DNA of 64,000 nucleotides from Pancytospora philotis (Eukaryota; Microsporidia): NCBI GenBank assembly GCA_023647555.1, contig JALRLY010000271.1, positions 1 to 64,000 of the forward strand, read 5' to 3'. Shown piece by piece: positions 55,989 to 64,000 of this stretch (position 1 is its first letter; each line of letters starts with the position of its first letter). The notes under the pieces were generated by a model. It saw only the letters and a program-made list of their open reading frames with translations, ran no database searches and was not told where the DNA came from. The position numbers and the translations under genes were made by a program.

Positions 55989-57449
55989 ATGGAGGACTAC
56001 TTGGTTGCCATCGGAGACGCCGAGAAGATCGAGCAGGCCATCCAGCCGCGGATGCATACGCAGGAGGGCGACGTCGTGGTGATTTCAGCGACTGCCGACG
56101 AGCACCCCGCGCTGATCAAGGAGCTGAGCGGGATAGACGGCGTAACGGTGTGCCCGTACGCCCAGCTTATTAAAACGATCGGCACGCAGCTGCGCAGCGC
56201 CCCGTTCAAGGCCTACGACTCCAGCACGGTGTACGACTGGCAGAAGACCGGCAACGAGTTCTTCGGGCTGGTCTACTCCGGCTCGTTCGAGGTGCTCTCC
56301 GTCAACAGGGCGTCCGTGAACTCGACCAACAAGGTGGAGCCGGTCAGCAACGGCACCATGAGCTCCACCGGCGCCGTCCTCGGCTTCATCAGGGGCAACA
56401 CCGTGAGTCTGCACGTCAACGACACGCTCGACAAGATTTTCGACATCAAAATCGCAGAGACGGCGACCAAGCTGTCCTTCGACAGCAGCGACCGCTTCGT
56501 TGCCATTTCCGGGCCGGCCTTCTGCTACATCTACAATGTGCTGACGGGTGCGCTGCTCCACCGCGCCGACTCTGCCGATGTGTGCTTTGCGCGCGGCTGC
56601 GCCTACTTCCGCAACGGGAAGTTTGATCTGAACACCGGCGCGTTCGAGGAGACCGAGCCGGCGGAGGTCCTGCAGGCGCGGGGCGATAGCCTGGCCTTCT
56701 TCCTCAACGGAAAGCTGCAGCAGATCGTATTCGACACGCCCAAGGGCGTGCAGAGCAAGAACCACAACGGGATCACCGAGATCGAGTTTTACTTCGCGGA
56801 GAGCCGCCTCTACGCGCTGATCACCAAGTCCATCAACGGCGAGGACCAGTACATCGTCGAGTCGTACACCAACAGCGACATTACGATGAACACGCTGAGC
56901 GGCAAGCCGTACAGCCTGGCGGTCTCGGACAACGCGTTCGTCGTGTGCGATGCGAAGAACAACCTGGCGTTCTACCAGAAGGAGCGCTACAACTTCGCGC
57001 TGGCCAAGAAGATCCGCAAGGAGGGCCCGTCGATCGCCGCGCTCAAGAGCGGCGTGGCGTGCGTGTACGACCGCGGCTCGCAGACCATCGAGTTCTACGA
57101 CAAGCTGCAGCTCCGCGCGGTGTACACCCACCCGGGCTGCACGGAGATCCGCTGGTCGGAGAGCGGCCTGTACGTCGCTGCGTACGCCATCAGCGCGGCC
57201 CCGTCGGCCATGGTGCAGGTGTTCGACTGCAACGCCAAGCTGGTGTACCGCAAGACGTACAACCAGCTGCGCTCCTTCCAGTGGCGCGGCTACAAGCAGC
57301 TGACGGCGGAGCAGATCGCCGCGATCGGCCCGGTGCCCGAGGACTTCCTCGTGGAGCAGGCGGACGACGCCGAGTTCGATGTCACCACGCTGCTCTCCGA
57401 GTGGAAGAGCTACCTGCTTGCAAAGATCCAGAACAGAAAGAATAAATAG
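55989..57449 (+). CDS. PRT1: eIF3b/Prt1-like translation initiation subunit
   Basis: 486 residues from the ATG at 55989 (CCCCA directly before). A propeller protein: the middle (about 70-420) is blade-like. The end has IRWSESGLYVAAYAIS then VFDCNAKLVYRKTYNQLRSFQWRGYKQLTAEQ, corresponding to the last eIF3b blade and the 'F..FlWRPRPP.lL..eq' helix that binds eIF3i/g. A diverged N-terminal 65 residues may be the RRM remnant (DVVVISATADEHPALIKELSGIDGV). Yeast Prt1 has 763 residues, so this is strongly reduced. An alternative is eIF2A, whose propeller is similar; the C-terminal WRGY segment fits eIF3b. Confidence 0.7.
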   Translation: MEDYLVAIGDAEKIEQAIQPRMHTQEGDVVVISATADEHPALIKELSGIDGVTVCPYAQLIKTIGTQLRSAPFKAYDSSTVYDWQKTGNEFFGLVYSGSFEVLSVNRASVNSTNKVEPVSNGTMSSTGAVLGFIRGNTVSLHVNDTLDKIFDIKIAETATKLSFDSSDRFVAISGPAFCYIYNVLTGALLHRADSADVCFARGCAYFRNGKFDLNTGAFEETEPAEVLQARGDSLAFFLNGKLQQIVFDTPKGVQSKNHNGITEIEFYFAESRLYALITKSINGEDQYIVESYTNSDITMNTLSGKPYSLAVSDNAFVVCDAKNNLAFYQKERYNFALAKKIRKEGPSIAALKSGVACVYDRGSQTIEFYDKLQLRAVYTHPGCTEIRWSESGLYVAAYAISAAPSAMVQVFDCNAKLVYRKTYNQLRSFQWRGYKQLTAEQIAAIGPVPEDFLVEQADDAEFDVTTLLSEWKSYLLAKIQNRKNK

Positions 57450-57888
57450 TCTTACAATGCTTTAGTTTTAAATGAATGTCCTTAGGTTTGGCTTATCAGC
57501 TGTTGGTGCAAGATTCGTCTATTATTGAAAATTTGTGTTGGGGTAGTGGCCTATCGCTTTAGGGCCCGTTTCGATACTTAAAAATTGCGCAGGGATAGAT
57601 TAAGATGCTAAGCGAATGAGTAGTAAACATCCACTTGGGTGCTACTGCATGCTAACACATTGCTTTGCATGCGATCTTGCCTCTCTAGCGGCGCTACAAT
57701 ATTGAAAGAGCTCTGCGGTCGTGCCCGGGAAAACTAACTAATTTGACTAACAAAATTTTATCACTAGTTACTCAGGCTGCAAGGCTGATAAAAACGCGCA
57801 GTGAATAGCCGCAGCCACCGCAGGTCATCTATCAATCAGGCGGCATCAGCCCCGATGCTATTCTACGCAAATTTTTCATTCCCCGCAA
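57450..57888. other. Intergenic region
   Basis: 439 bp. An AAATTTTT box (57869-57876) and CCCC stand before the next start. Nothing else seen. Confidence 0.5.
57869..57876 (+). promoter_or_regulatory. AAATTTTT box of the POT1-like gene
   Basis: 12 nt before the ATG at 57889, with CCCC in between. Confidence 0.6.
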
Positions 57889-59472
57889 ATGTACGTGAAG
57901 GGATCGGTCGTGTCCGTGCGGGAAGAGGACGGCCTGGCGGTTGTACTGCAAAACCCCGTGGGTAATTTTCACATAACCGTGCCCAAGGAGCACAGACAGC
58001 GCTTCGGCAAGGTCCAGGCGGGCGACGAGCTGATACTGGAGCTGGATGGCGCGCAGGTGCCAGCGATTATCAGGAAGAAAAACGGGAAGGAGCACACAGC
58101 CGTTACGTACGGCCCCTCCACTGCCGTCCACGTGGTGCCGCACGAGACAATTGTGAACCTGAAGAGATCCACCTACTCCTCCGTCTATGCTGTTATCACA
58201 GGCGTCAGACCCCTGATGCCGACACAGGGCACCGATCTGCTCTTCACCCTCAATATCACCGACGAAACCGGCGAGACGGTTCTCAGGGTTTTCATCTCGG
58301 ACGTGCAGGACCTCCAGAAGTTTGTCGCGTCGGCCACGCCGTTGGATCTTGCGCTCGACTACACCTGCCAGGAGAATTTCAGTAAAATTTTCAGGGCCGG
58401 CGACATCCTGCTGATCCGGAATATTAAACTGGGTGCGAATGGCAAGTTTGCGCTGATGCACAAGTCCTGCAGCCTGTCCGTGCTAGCTAACGCGCAAGAC
58501 CTTTCTGGGAGCGGCGCACACCTGAAAACTGCGTCACAGACAAAGTTGGGCCCAGCGGTGCACCACCTCGCTGAATTCTACGCTTCGCACTGCAACAGCA
58601 CCGTCCATTCGCATTCGCCGCGGCCTGGCAGCCAAAGGAGCAAGGACAAGACGATCGCCGAGCTCGAGCCGGGCGCGTACGCCGATGTCGTCGGCAAGGT
58701 TGTGTACATCGAGCAAGGCTACGCCATCAACATATGCATCACCGACTTCACGCTGAACAAGCGCGTCGCCAACCGCAAAAAAGGCAAGTTTGAAACCGGC
58801 ATGCTCCTCTACGTTATGATCTACGGGAGGCACATGGCGGACGCGAGGGACGTACAGGTCGGCAACATCTGCCGCTTCGAGAACCTCAAGATCAAAGAGG
58901 CGGGGCGCCACCTCAGCTCCCACATGAGCGAGTCCAAGGACGGCTGCATCCAGATCGTGCGCGACGAGCGCGCAATCGCCCAAATTACCGAGCGGGAGCG
59001 GGCCTACTACGCCAGAAAGAACCAGCGCGCCTCGGGCAGCATCTACATGGTGCACGAGAAGGACGATGCCGAGCGGGAGCTGTCCGAGCCGTTCCGCATC
59101 AACTTCCCGCCGAGCCTCAACCAGTCTGCGATCAACGTAACGACGAACGACACGGGGATCCCCATCGCCTTCACAAAAATCAGGAACATCAGCGGCCCGG
59201 GCGCCTACTTCATCAAATGCCGCATCGAGAGCTTTGCTCTGGACAGCTCGCCAGCGGGCCCTTGCCTGCAGCTGCAGCTCTGCGACACGGAGGACAGCAT
59301 ACGGGTGCTTGCGCGGCAGAAGCTCACGCGCTTGCTCCTCCATTCGCCGCTGCTCGTGAAGCGTATCATGTTTAAGTGCATGGTGCTTTGCACCAGCATC
59401 GAGCCGGGTACCTACTTCATGGTCAATACGCTGGTGGAGGATGACGAGATAACGGATCTGATCGTAGCCTAG
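57889..59472 (+). CDS. POT1: POT1-like telomere single-strand-binding protein
   Basis: 527 residues, composed of several OB-fold-like beta segments. Most telling is the region about 95-215: YAVITGVRPLMPTQGTDLLFTLNITDETGE, FISDVQDLQKF, IFRAGDILLIRNIKLGANGKFALMHKSCSLSVL. It follows the Telo_bind/POT1 OB1 order 'G.v....p..t.G.Dy...l.i.D......l..........l.....GDIi.l...ki......g......sls.l'. A second OB-like region (about 265-340) contains GAYADVVGKVVYIEQGYAINICITDFT, compatible with POT1 OB2. Caps the 3' telomere overhang if correct. Alternatives are other OB proteins such as RPA1-like factors, but no zinc ribbon is present. Confidence 0.65.
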   Translation: MYVKGSVVSVREEDGLAVVLQNPVGNFHITVPKEHRQRFGKVQAGDELILELDGAQVPAIIRKKNGKEHTAVTYGPSTAVHVVPHETIVNLKRSTYSSVYAVITGVRPLMPTQGTDLLFTLNITDETGETVLRVFISDVQDLQKFVASATPLDLALDYTCQENFSKIFRAGDILLIRNIKLGANGKFALMHKSCSLSVLANAQDLSGSGAHLKTASQTKLGPAVHHLAEFYASHCNSTVHSHSPRPGSQRSKDKTIAELEPGAYADVVGKVVYIEQGYAINICITDFTLNKRVANRKKGKFETGMLLYVMIYGRHMADARDVQVGNICRFENLKIKEAGRHLSSHMSESKDGCIQIVRDERAIAQITERERAYYARKNQRASGSIYMVHEKDDAERELSEPFRINFPPSLNQSAINVTTNDTGIPIAFTKIRNISGPGAYFIKCRIESFALDSSPAGPCLQLQLCDTEDSIRVLARQKLTRLLLHSPLLVKRIMFKCMVLCTSIEPGTYFMVNTLVEDDEITDLIVA

Positions 59473-59807
59473 TGGCTGGCATAGCTTGTGATACAAGGCA
59501 TGTATAGCAGCATGATTAAATTTATCAGAGATGTCTACGACTATGAATTACTGCTGTGCTTTTAGTTTTTAGGTGCAAAGACTCTTTATTCACGGAGCTT
59601 TTGGTTTGGTGACAGTGAATCATTGTTCTATAGAAACTGGAGTGTGAGGCAGCGCAGTGTATTGTGATAGTTATTGACCGTGCATCTTATTCAAGTTCCT
59701 CAGCCTCGATAGAAACTGTATTTGCAGCCAACTTTTAAAACACTAAGCCTAACCCTAGCACACAAACAGAATATGAAAAACACTCACAGTATCGTAGATG
59801 CGACAAT
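59473..59807. other. Intergenic region between convergent genes
   Basis: 335 bp with no recognisable feature; 3' flanks of the two genes. Confidence 0.5.
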
Positions 59808-60602
59808 TTAATTATTATCTACCTTGGGTGCAACGTAGAAGCGTATCTGGCCCAGCGTATCGTACAGCCGCACCTCGAAAAAGGCAGGCGCCGTCGTGCC
59901 GAGGTTGATGCTCAGCGCGTTGCTCAGATACGACACCTTGTTCACGAGGTTGATGTACTTCATGGCGATCTCCACCTTGACGGCCTCGGAGCAGTCGACG
60001 GAGACGGAGGAGGAGTCGGACAGCAGCGTCATCGCGCTCTTCGTGAGGTCGCCGGTCTGGCGGAACGAAAAGCGGTCCTTCTCGCAGTTCAGGCTGATGT
60101 ACTCGCCGAACGAGCCGATGTTCTTGGTGATCGTGCGGAACTGCTCGCAGGGCATGCGCGCGACCGAGTCGTACTCGAGCTGCGGCACCGAGTAGTTCGC
60201 GGTGCCGATTTCGTAGAGCGTGACGTCGAACACGTAGTAGGAATTCGCCATGGTGTGCTCGATCTTGAGGGTCTCCGGCTTGTCCTCGCACGAGAAGCGC
60301 AGCACGCTCGTCTCCTCGAGGGTGATGCCGCGCAGAATCGTCAGCAGATTCTTGATCGGCACGCCGAGGTGGATGTCGCGGTCGCAGCGGAACTTGCTGA
60401 AGATCTCCTTGCGCATGAAGATGTCGACCAGCGCGACGTGCATCGAGTCCATCACCTGTATCGCGAGGCCCTTCTCGTTCGCCTTGATCTCCATCTGGTC
60501 GACGATGTCGGCCAGGCTCTCGATGATCTTCTTGAGCATGGTGAGCCGCTCGACCGCGAAATTCTTGTCGTCTTTGCTGCTTTCGATTTCCAGTTCGAAC
60601 AT
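59808..60602 (-). CDS. POL30: PCNA sliding clamp
   Basis: 264 residues from the ATG at 60602, with AAAATTTTT 9 nt upstream; thirty more upstream codons are open but not used. Two clamp domains joined by the interdomain connector. Seen: LKKIIESLADIVDQMEIKANEKGLAIQVMDSMHVALVDIFM (N-terminal domain with the conserved G-x-x-x-QxMDxxHV motif), CDRDIHLGVPIKNLLTILRG, the central RMPCEQFRTITKNIGSFGEYI and the C-terminal strand QIRFYVAPKVD (APKV is the conserved 'YLAPKI' end). Trimeric processivity factor for replicative polymerases. Full usual length (about 260). Confidence 0.96.
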   Translation of the reverse strand: MFELEIESSKDDKNFAVERLTMLKKIIESLADIVDQMEIKANEKGLAIQVMDSMHVALVDIFMRKEIFSKFRCDRDIHLGVPIKNLLTILRGITLEETSVLRFSCEDKPETLKIEHTMANSYYVFDVTLYEIGTANYSVPQLEYDSVARMPCEQFRTITKNIGSFGEYISLNCEKDRFSFRQTGDLTKSAMTLLSDSSSVSVDCSEAVKVEIAMKYINLVNKVSYLSNALSINLGTTAPAFFEVRLYDTLGQIRFYVAPKVDNN

Positions 60603-60611
60603 GTGGGTCCG

Positions 60612-60620
60612 AAAATTTTT
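60612..60620 (-). promoter_or_regulatory. AAAATTTTT box of PCNA
   Basis: 9 nt before the ATG at 60602. Confidence 0.6.
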
Positions 60621-60807
60621 ACCTACATCACTGTGGATTTTAGAGCAGAGTGGAAGTGGCAGTGGCACGGATTGAGCCTTATTGCAATGCAAAGGGATGC
60701 ATTTGCTGGCGTCGGAGGCTTAAAATAATACCACTAATGTGATTGTGCAAAACTCATTACGTCAGATGACACAAGCAAAGCAACACCAATTTACCAGTTT
60801 ATTTTAC

Positions 60808-61314
60808 TCAATTCGCCTTGTAGAACTCGGAGCCGTCGTCGGCCGCCGCCTTGGACTCCTCGTACATGTCCAGCACGGCGTGGATGGCGCCGTCGATCCG
60901 GTGGTACTCCTCGTCCTCGTCGGGGTCCTTGTAGTCGTACTCGGGCGCGATGGCCTCCTGGCTCCCGCGGTACACGATGGTGTCGTGCCGCTCCATCACG
61001 AACGGGTACGAGTCGGCGTGCAGCTTCAGGAAATGGCTCGTCTGCACGCGCTCGTCGTTGAAGAGCACTATCTTGACCTGCACGCTGAACTCGCCCCAGC
61101 CGCGCTCGGTGAGCTCGAAGGGCGCCTCGGAGACCGTTCTGATCGGGTTGGGGAACGACTCGTGCAGCTTGAACTGGACCGACTTGACGAGGGACGGCTG
61201 CGCGCGGACGTAGCACGTCCACGAGTGCGACAGCTCGGGGATCTCCCGCTCCTCCATGGGGATGATCCGGGACTCGGAGCCGATTATGACCGGGACGGTC
61301 GCGTACCCATTCAT
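60808..61314 (-). CDS. YAF9: YEATS-domain protein Yaf9
   Basis: 168 residues, practically one YEATS domain (about 20-140). Seen: HSWTCYVRA (29-37), VKSVQFKLHESFPNPIRTVSEAPFELTERGWGEFSVQVKIVL (the H-x-SFxNP, E-x-PFE and GWGEF signatures that build the acyl-lysine pocket) and HFLKLH. A short C-terminal acidic/helical tail remains of the coiled coil that docks Yaf9 to Swc4 in yeast. Reader of acetyl/crotonyl-lysine in NuA4 and SWR1. A RuvBL1-like gene in the same window could belong to the same machinery. CCCC lies directly before the ATG and AATTTTT further upstream. Confidence 0.94.
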   Translation of the reverse strand: MNGYATVPVIIGSESRIIPMEEREIPELSHSWTCYVRAQPSLVKSVQFKLHESFPNPIRTVSEAPFELTERGWGEFSVQVKIVLFNDERVQTSHFLKLHADSYPFVMERHDTIVYRGSQEAIAPEYDYKDPDEDEEYHRIDGAIHAVLDMYEESKAAADDGSEFYKAN

Positions 61315-61466
61315 TGGGGCAGCGGACTAATGTGAATTTTTAGAGAAACTGCTTACGAAAGATGAATGATGAATGCTGAACACAAGGCATGGTTGTTTGT
61401 CCTTTAATACACTGTTCCGCACATATAAACTATAGGCCACCACAGACTCAAACAACTACACAGCAT

Positions 61467-62789
61467 TTATTGATCAGACTGCTCCTTCGGGTCTAAATCA
61501 TTGTTGAAAATCTTGGCATTCAGAGCATTCGAATTGCTCATAAGATCGAGGGAGGTGATCGGCGAGTTCCCATCGATGCTCGGGGCCGCGCTCTCGCTGC
61601 CGGCGGATGGCACGCCAGCACTAGAGGGAACATCATTCAGATTATTTATATTTCTGCTGTTGTCCAGCTCAGAGCCCAGCGTATCGTTGGCCAGGGGCGC
61701 TTCCTTATCGCCGCTGTCCAGCACAAAGGCGCCCTTGAGAGCCGCTTCCAGGTCGTAGCGCTCCTGCGCAATGCTCGCCTCGATCATCTTGCGGATGTAG
61801 TACTTGAATTTGATCGCGTTCGTGCACAGATTGGGGAAGGAGGACATCAGGAACTCCGAGGCCTTCGAGCGCACCACGTTGATGCTCTCGTTCCCGCCCA
61901 GCACGCAGAAGCACATGTACAGCCAGTAGAAGCGGATGAAGACGGCCATCGAGCGCGGATCCTTGAAGTTGTTGTACACCTTCCCGTCGGCGCTGTAGCA
62001 GTCCTCCTTGCTGAGCATCTCCACAATCAGTTTGTACAGCTCCTCGATGCTGCTCTTAAGCAGCTCAAGGTAGTCGGCCTTTTCCTGCTCGGATGGCGCA
62101 TTGGCTGCCGCAGGCTCGCCTTCCTGCTTCTCCTGCTTCTCTTGCTTCTCTTGCTTCTCTTGCTTCTCTTGCTTCTCCTGCTTCTCTTGCTTCTTGTTCT
62201 CCATCTTCTGTAGCACCAGCGCATTGGCGAAGCGGGCAACGCTGCCCTTCGGGAGCGGCTCGAACACCAGGTCAAGGATCCTGGGTGCCTTAGCCTCTGC
62301 GTCAGCATTTGGTGCAGGATTATCGCTTGCCGCCGCTGCTTCCTGCTCGTACATGAAGAACAGCCAGAATATCACGTTCGCGAACGGCGGCTCCTTCTTG
62401 TACTTCGCGCTGTTCGAGTATCCCTTGCGCAGTATTTTGTCGAACGAGAAGGTGAGCGGCTCGTCGCCGGCCTTCTCCCCGTTGAGCACGTCCTTGTGCA
62501 GCGCGCGCTTGGCGACCTCCTTGTTGTACCGCCGCGCGATCTTCTTCGGCTCCTCGGCCATCTCGCCTTTGTAGACGAAAAAGTTTTCGAGCTTGCACTC
62601 TATGTCCACCGCGGTCAGCTCGCCCTCGAACGACTCGAAGAACGGGTCGTTGTAGTCGTAGTCGTCCAGCTGGCGCCGCCGCTTAGACCTGGGCGCCGGC
62701 GCGAAGTCTATCTCCTTGCTGTCCATCACGTTCACGGCGATGTGCTGGTTCTCGGGGCCTTTTACCTCCTCCTTCTCTGGCACCGCCAT
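61467..62789 (-). CDS. HPC2: HPC2/ubinuclein-like HIR complex subunit
   Basis: 440 residues. The recognisable part is residues 38-75: RRRQLDDYDYNDPFFESFEG followed by an 'FFVYKGEM' end, matching the Hpc2-related domain of Hpc2/ubinuclein (YDlxDPFIDDSE ... GFxVxxG.L), which binds histone H3.3-H4. Asp-Asp of the FIDDSE box is replaced by FFESFE, a noticeable change. The middle (about 100-400) is helical and unrecognised, and contains a QEK repeat tract. The C-terminus is Ser/Asn-rich. In HIR it directs replication-independent nucleosome deposition. CCC lies just upstream of the start. Call rests on one motif. Confidence 0.6.
   Translation of the reverse strand: MAVPEKEEVKGPENQHIAVNVMDSKEIDFAPAPRSKRRRQLDDYDYNDPFFESFEGELTAVDIECKLENFFVYKGEMAEEPKKIARRYNKEVAKRALHKDVLNGEKAGDEPLTFSFDKILRKGYSNSAKYKKEPPFANVIFWLFFMYEQEAAAASDNPAPNADAEAKAPRILDLVFEPLPKGSVARFANALVLQKMENKKQEKQEKQEKQEKQEKQEKQEKQEGEPAAANAPSEQEKADYLELLKSSIEELYKLIVEMLSKEDCYSADGKVYNNFKDPRSMAVFIRFYWLYMCFCVLGGNESINVVRSKASEFLMSSFPNLCTNAIKFKYYIRKMIEASIAQERYDLEAALKGAFVLDSGDKEAPLANDTLGSELDNSRNINNLNDVPSSAGVPSAGSESAAPSIDGNSPITSLDLMSNSNALNAKIFNNDLDPKEQSDQ
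62124..62195 (-). repeat. 9-bp minisatellite in the HPC2-like gene
   Basis: About eight in-frame copies of a 9-bp unit (TTGCTTCTC on the plus strand) encode seven consecutive Gln-Glu-Lys triplets. Copies differ by single C/T changes. Confidence 0.9.
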
Positions 62790-62950
62790 TTGGGCAGATC
62801 TTACTGCTCATTTTATTTGGAATGGCAATATCAGCGCACTAAATTGCTTATCGTTAAAATAGTGCCTTATTTAAAAACTACAATGTTCATATCATCGCAT
62901 GCATACAATTCTACAACCATAGAGTCTCGTGTACGAAAAAATTGAAGCCC

Positions 62951-64000
62951 ATGCGGCTGCAGATCTACAGCATCGAGCGCGCCTCTGACTCAGAGGTGTT
63001 CATCCACGGCCGGTACGTCCAGGAGGCGGGCAGCGGCCCGGCCCCCGGCGAGCAGATGGCGAAGGTGAAGGTCACCGGCATCGTATCGCCGGTGTACCTG
63101 CTGCCGTCGCCGGGGTGCCGTGACCGCCTGGTCGCCGACCTGCAGGCCTTTACGAAGGAGATCCTGCAGATCGAGGACGTGGTCCGCCACAACATATTCT
63201 ACAGGAACTTCGACCAGACGCTCGAGATGCTGCGGCTATCGCTGCGCTCCAAGGTCTCGTTCGCCGGCTTCGAGTCAGACTACTGCGAGATGCTCGTCAC
63301 GGAGTTCTCCAGCCCGATCAAGGACCTCGTGATCCGCTGCGGCCTGCGCGGCGCTTGTCTGGTGGATATTGCCGTGCCCGGCGTTACCATCGACTGCACC
63401 GGGCGCCTGGTCCTGCCGCCCGGCCAGCGCGTCCTGTCGGTCGGCTGCCAGGACGTCAAATACGCCGGTCCCGGCAGCCTGCGGAATCTGAGCACCGTGG
63501 CGATCGCGCTGGAGTCGATGAACGGCAACATCGTCGGGTTTTCCTGCTACGACAGGCAGGCCGTGCAGAGGGGCACGCTGCGGCATCTGCAGACGAGCGC
63601 GGCTGCTGCGACCTCCCGCGCGGGCGAGAGCGCCAGGGTATTCGATACGGCCACCGAGCTCACCAGCCACCTCAACGGTATTATTGCTGGCCACGAGGTC
63701 GTGGTCTACCACAACTTCCACAACAAGCACAAGCTGGCCCTCAAGGACAAGATCGTCTGCGATATCTTCGACTTTGCGTGCGGGAACATGAAGGGGAAGG
63801 ACTTCTCCATCGCAGAGCTCGCGGCTGCCTACGAGCTAGAAACCGCCGGCGAGGAGGCCGTTACGATTATGGAGCTGTTTGACAGAATGCATGCGCTGGA
63901 TCTCGGCGCGGAGCTGAGCGAGATCAGCGGCTGCCCACTCAACAAGTGCCTTGAGAATGCGCAGCTCGAGCGCACCGAGTTTCTTCTTCTCCATGAGCTG
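62951..64000 (+). CDS. POL1: DNA polymerase alpha catalytic subunit, 5' part
   Basis: 350 codons open to the right edge (partial). The start at 62951 is preceded by CCC and an A/T run. Family-B polymerase N-terminal and exonuclease-like domains. Seen: EVFIHGRYV at residues 15-23 (compare 'vfLFGKV'), IVSPVYLLPSPG (compare 'R.lyllPR'), the exonuclease-fold stretch LSTVAIALES (lacking the catalytic DxE, as in pol alpha), GHEVVVYHN (compare 'GHN'), CDIFDFACG, and near the end LSEISGCPLNKCLENAQLERTEFLLLHEL (compare 'Gn.w.rtL...RaERNEyLLLHeF'), which is specific for Pol alpha. The N-terminal 300 or more residues of yeast Pol1 are missing. Confidence 0.9.
   Translation, partial: MRLQIYSIERASDSEVFIHGRYVQEAGSGPAPGEQMAKVKVTGIVSPVYLLPSPGCRDRLVADLQAFTKEILQIEDVVRHNIFYRNFDQTLEMLRLSLRSKVSFAGFESDYCEMLVTEFSSPIKDLVIRCGLRGACLVDIAVPGVTIDCTGRLVLPPGQRVLSVGCQDVKYAGPGSLRNLSTVAIALESMNGNIVGFSCYDRQAVQRGTLRHLQTSAAAATSRAGESARVFDTATELTSHLNGIIAGHEVVVYHNFHNKHKLALKDKIVCDIFDFACGNMKGKDFSIAELAAAYELETAGEEAVTIMELFDRMHALDLGAELSEISGCPLNKCLENAQLERTEFLLLHEL

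Noticed and set aside
1..64000. CRISPR arrays, prokaryotic operons or prophage
   Set aside because: No spaced direct repeats; all recognisable genes are eukaryotic.

Overview
This window looks like a chromosome segment from a microsporidian-type genome. About 40 genes are packed into 64 kb. Nearly all are single uninterrupted reading frames on both strands, most shorter than their yeast or human counterparts, and standard stop codons are used throughout. Coding DNA is GC-rich. Start codons are marked by two short signals: an A/T box of the form AAAATTTT roughly 6-36 nt upstream, or a run of C (CCC) directly or within a few bases before the ATG. Both kinds of signal have been described for microsporidia. 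The gene content (Nar1, minimal Bms1, Cbf5, PCNA, RIO1, eIF3b-like, tyrosyl-tRNA synthetase, secreted orphan families) fits an intracellular parasite with reduced pathways. I cannot name the genus.

Layout. 1-8.7 kb: a possible LINE-type fragment at the left edge, NAR1, a large beta-propeller protein, an FYR-domain protein, APC10, a catalytically dead DEAH-helicase-like protein and a minimal SGT1. 8.9-16.4 kb: a GPI ethanolamine-phosphate transferase, a distinctly AT-rich island carrying a homeodomain gene, the nucleoporin Nup155/170 and a Pol III subunit RPC9-like protein. 16.6-27.4 kb: ELP2, two diverged dUTPase paralogues flanking a secreted protein, BMS1, an exosome ring subunit, an HCS1-type helicase and tRNA-Thr(UGU). 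27.6-42.3 kb: two orphan proteins with N-terminal hydrophobic segments, a CAP-Gly protein, TyrRS, then a four-copy tandem family of secreted proteins that all end in a CaaX box. 42.6-53.1 kb: RIO1, a coiled-coil protein, ULP1, a candidate 59-residue MPP6, a long membrane-anchored coiled-coil repeat protein, the PP2A scaffold and a RuvBL1-like protein lacking its ATPase motifs. 53.4-64 kb: RRB1, CBF5, an eIF3b-like protein, a POT1-like protein, PCNA, YAF9, an HPC2-like protein and the 5' part of DNA polymerase alpha.

Themes. Many genes serve ribosome biogenesis and translation (BMS1, CBF5, RRB1, RIO1, exosome, eIF3b), DNA replication and chromosome ends (PCNA, POL1, POT1, dUTPase, HCS1) and chromatin (YAF9, HPC2, FYR protein, RuvBL1-like). 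Several enzyme relatives have kept their fold-level similarity but lost catalytic motifs (DEAH-like, RuvBL1-like, second dUTPase).

The most interesting observation is the tandem secreted family at 32.8-42.3 kb. An N-terminal signal peptide combined with a C-terminal CPVM/CSVM prenylation box suggests effectors that could be lipidated after reaching the host cytosol. The second is the pair of dUTPase paralogues with complementary motif loss.
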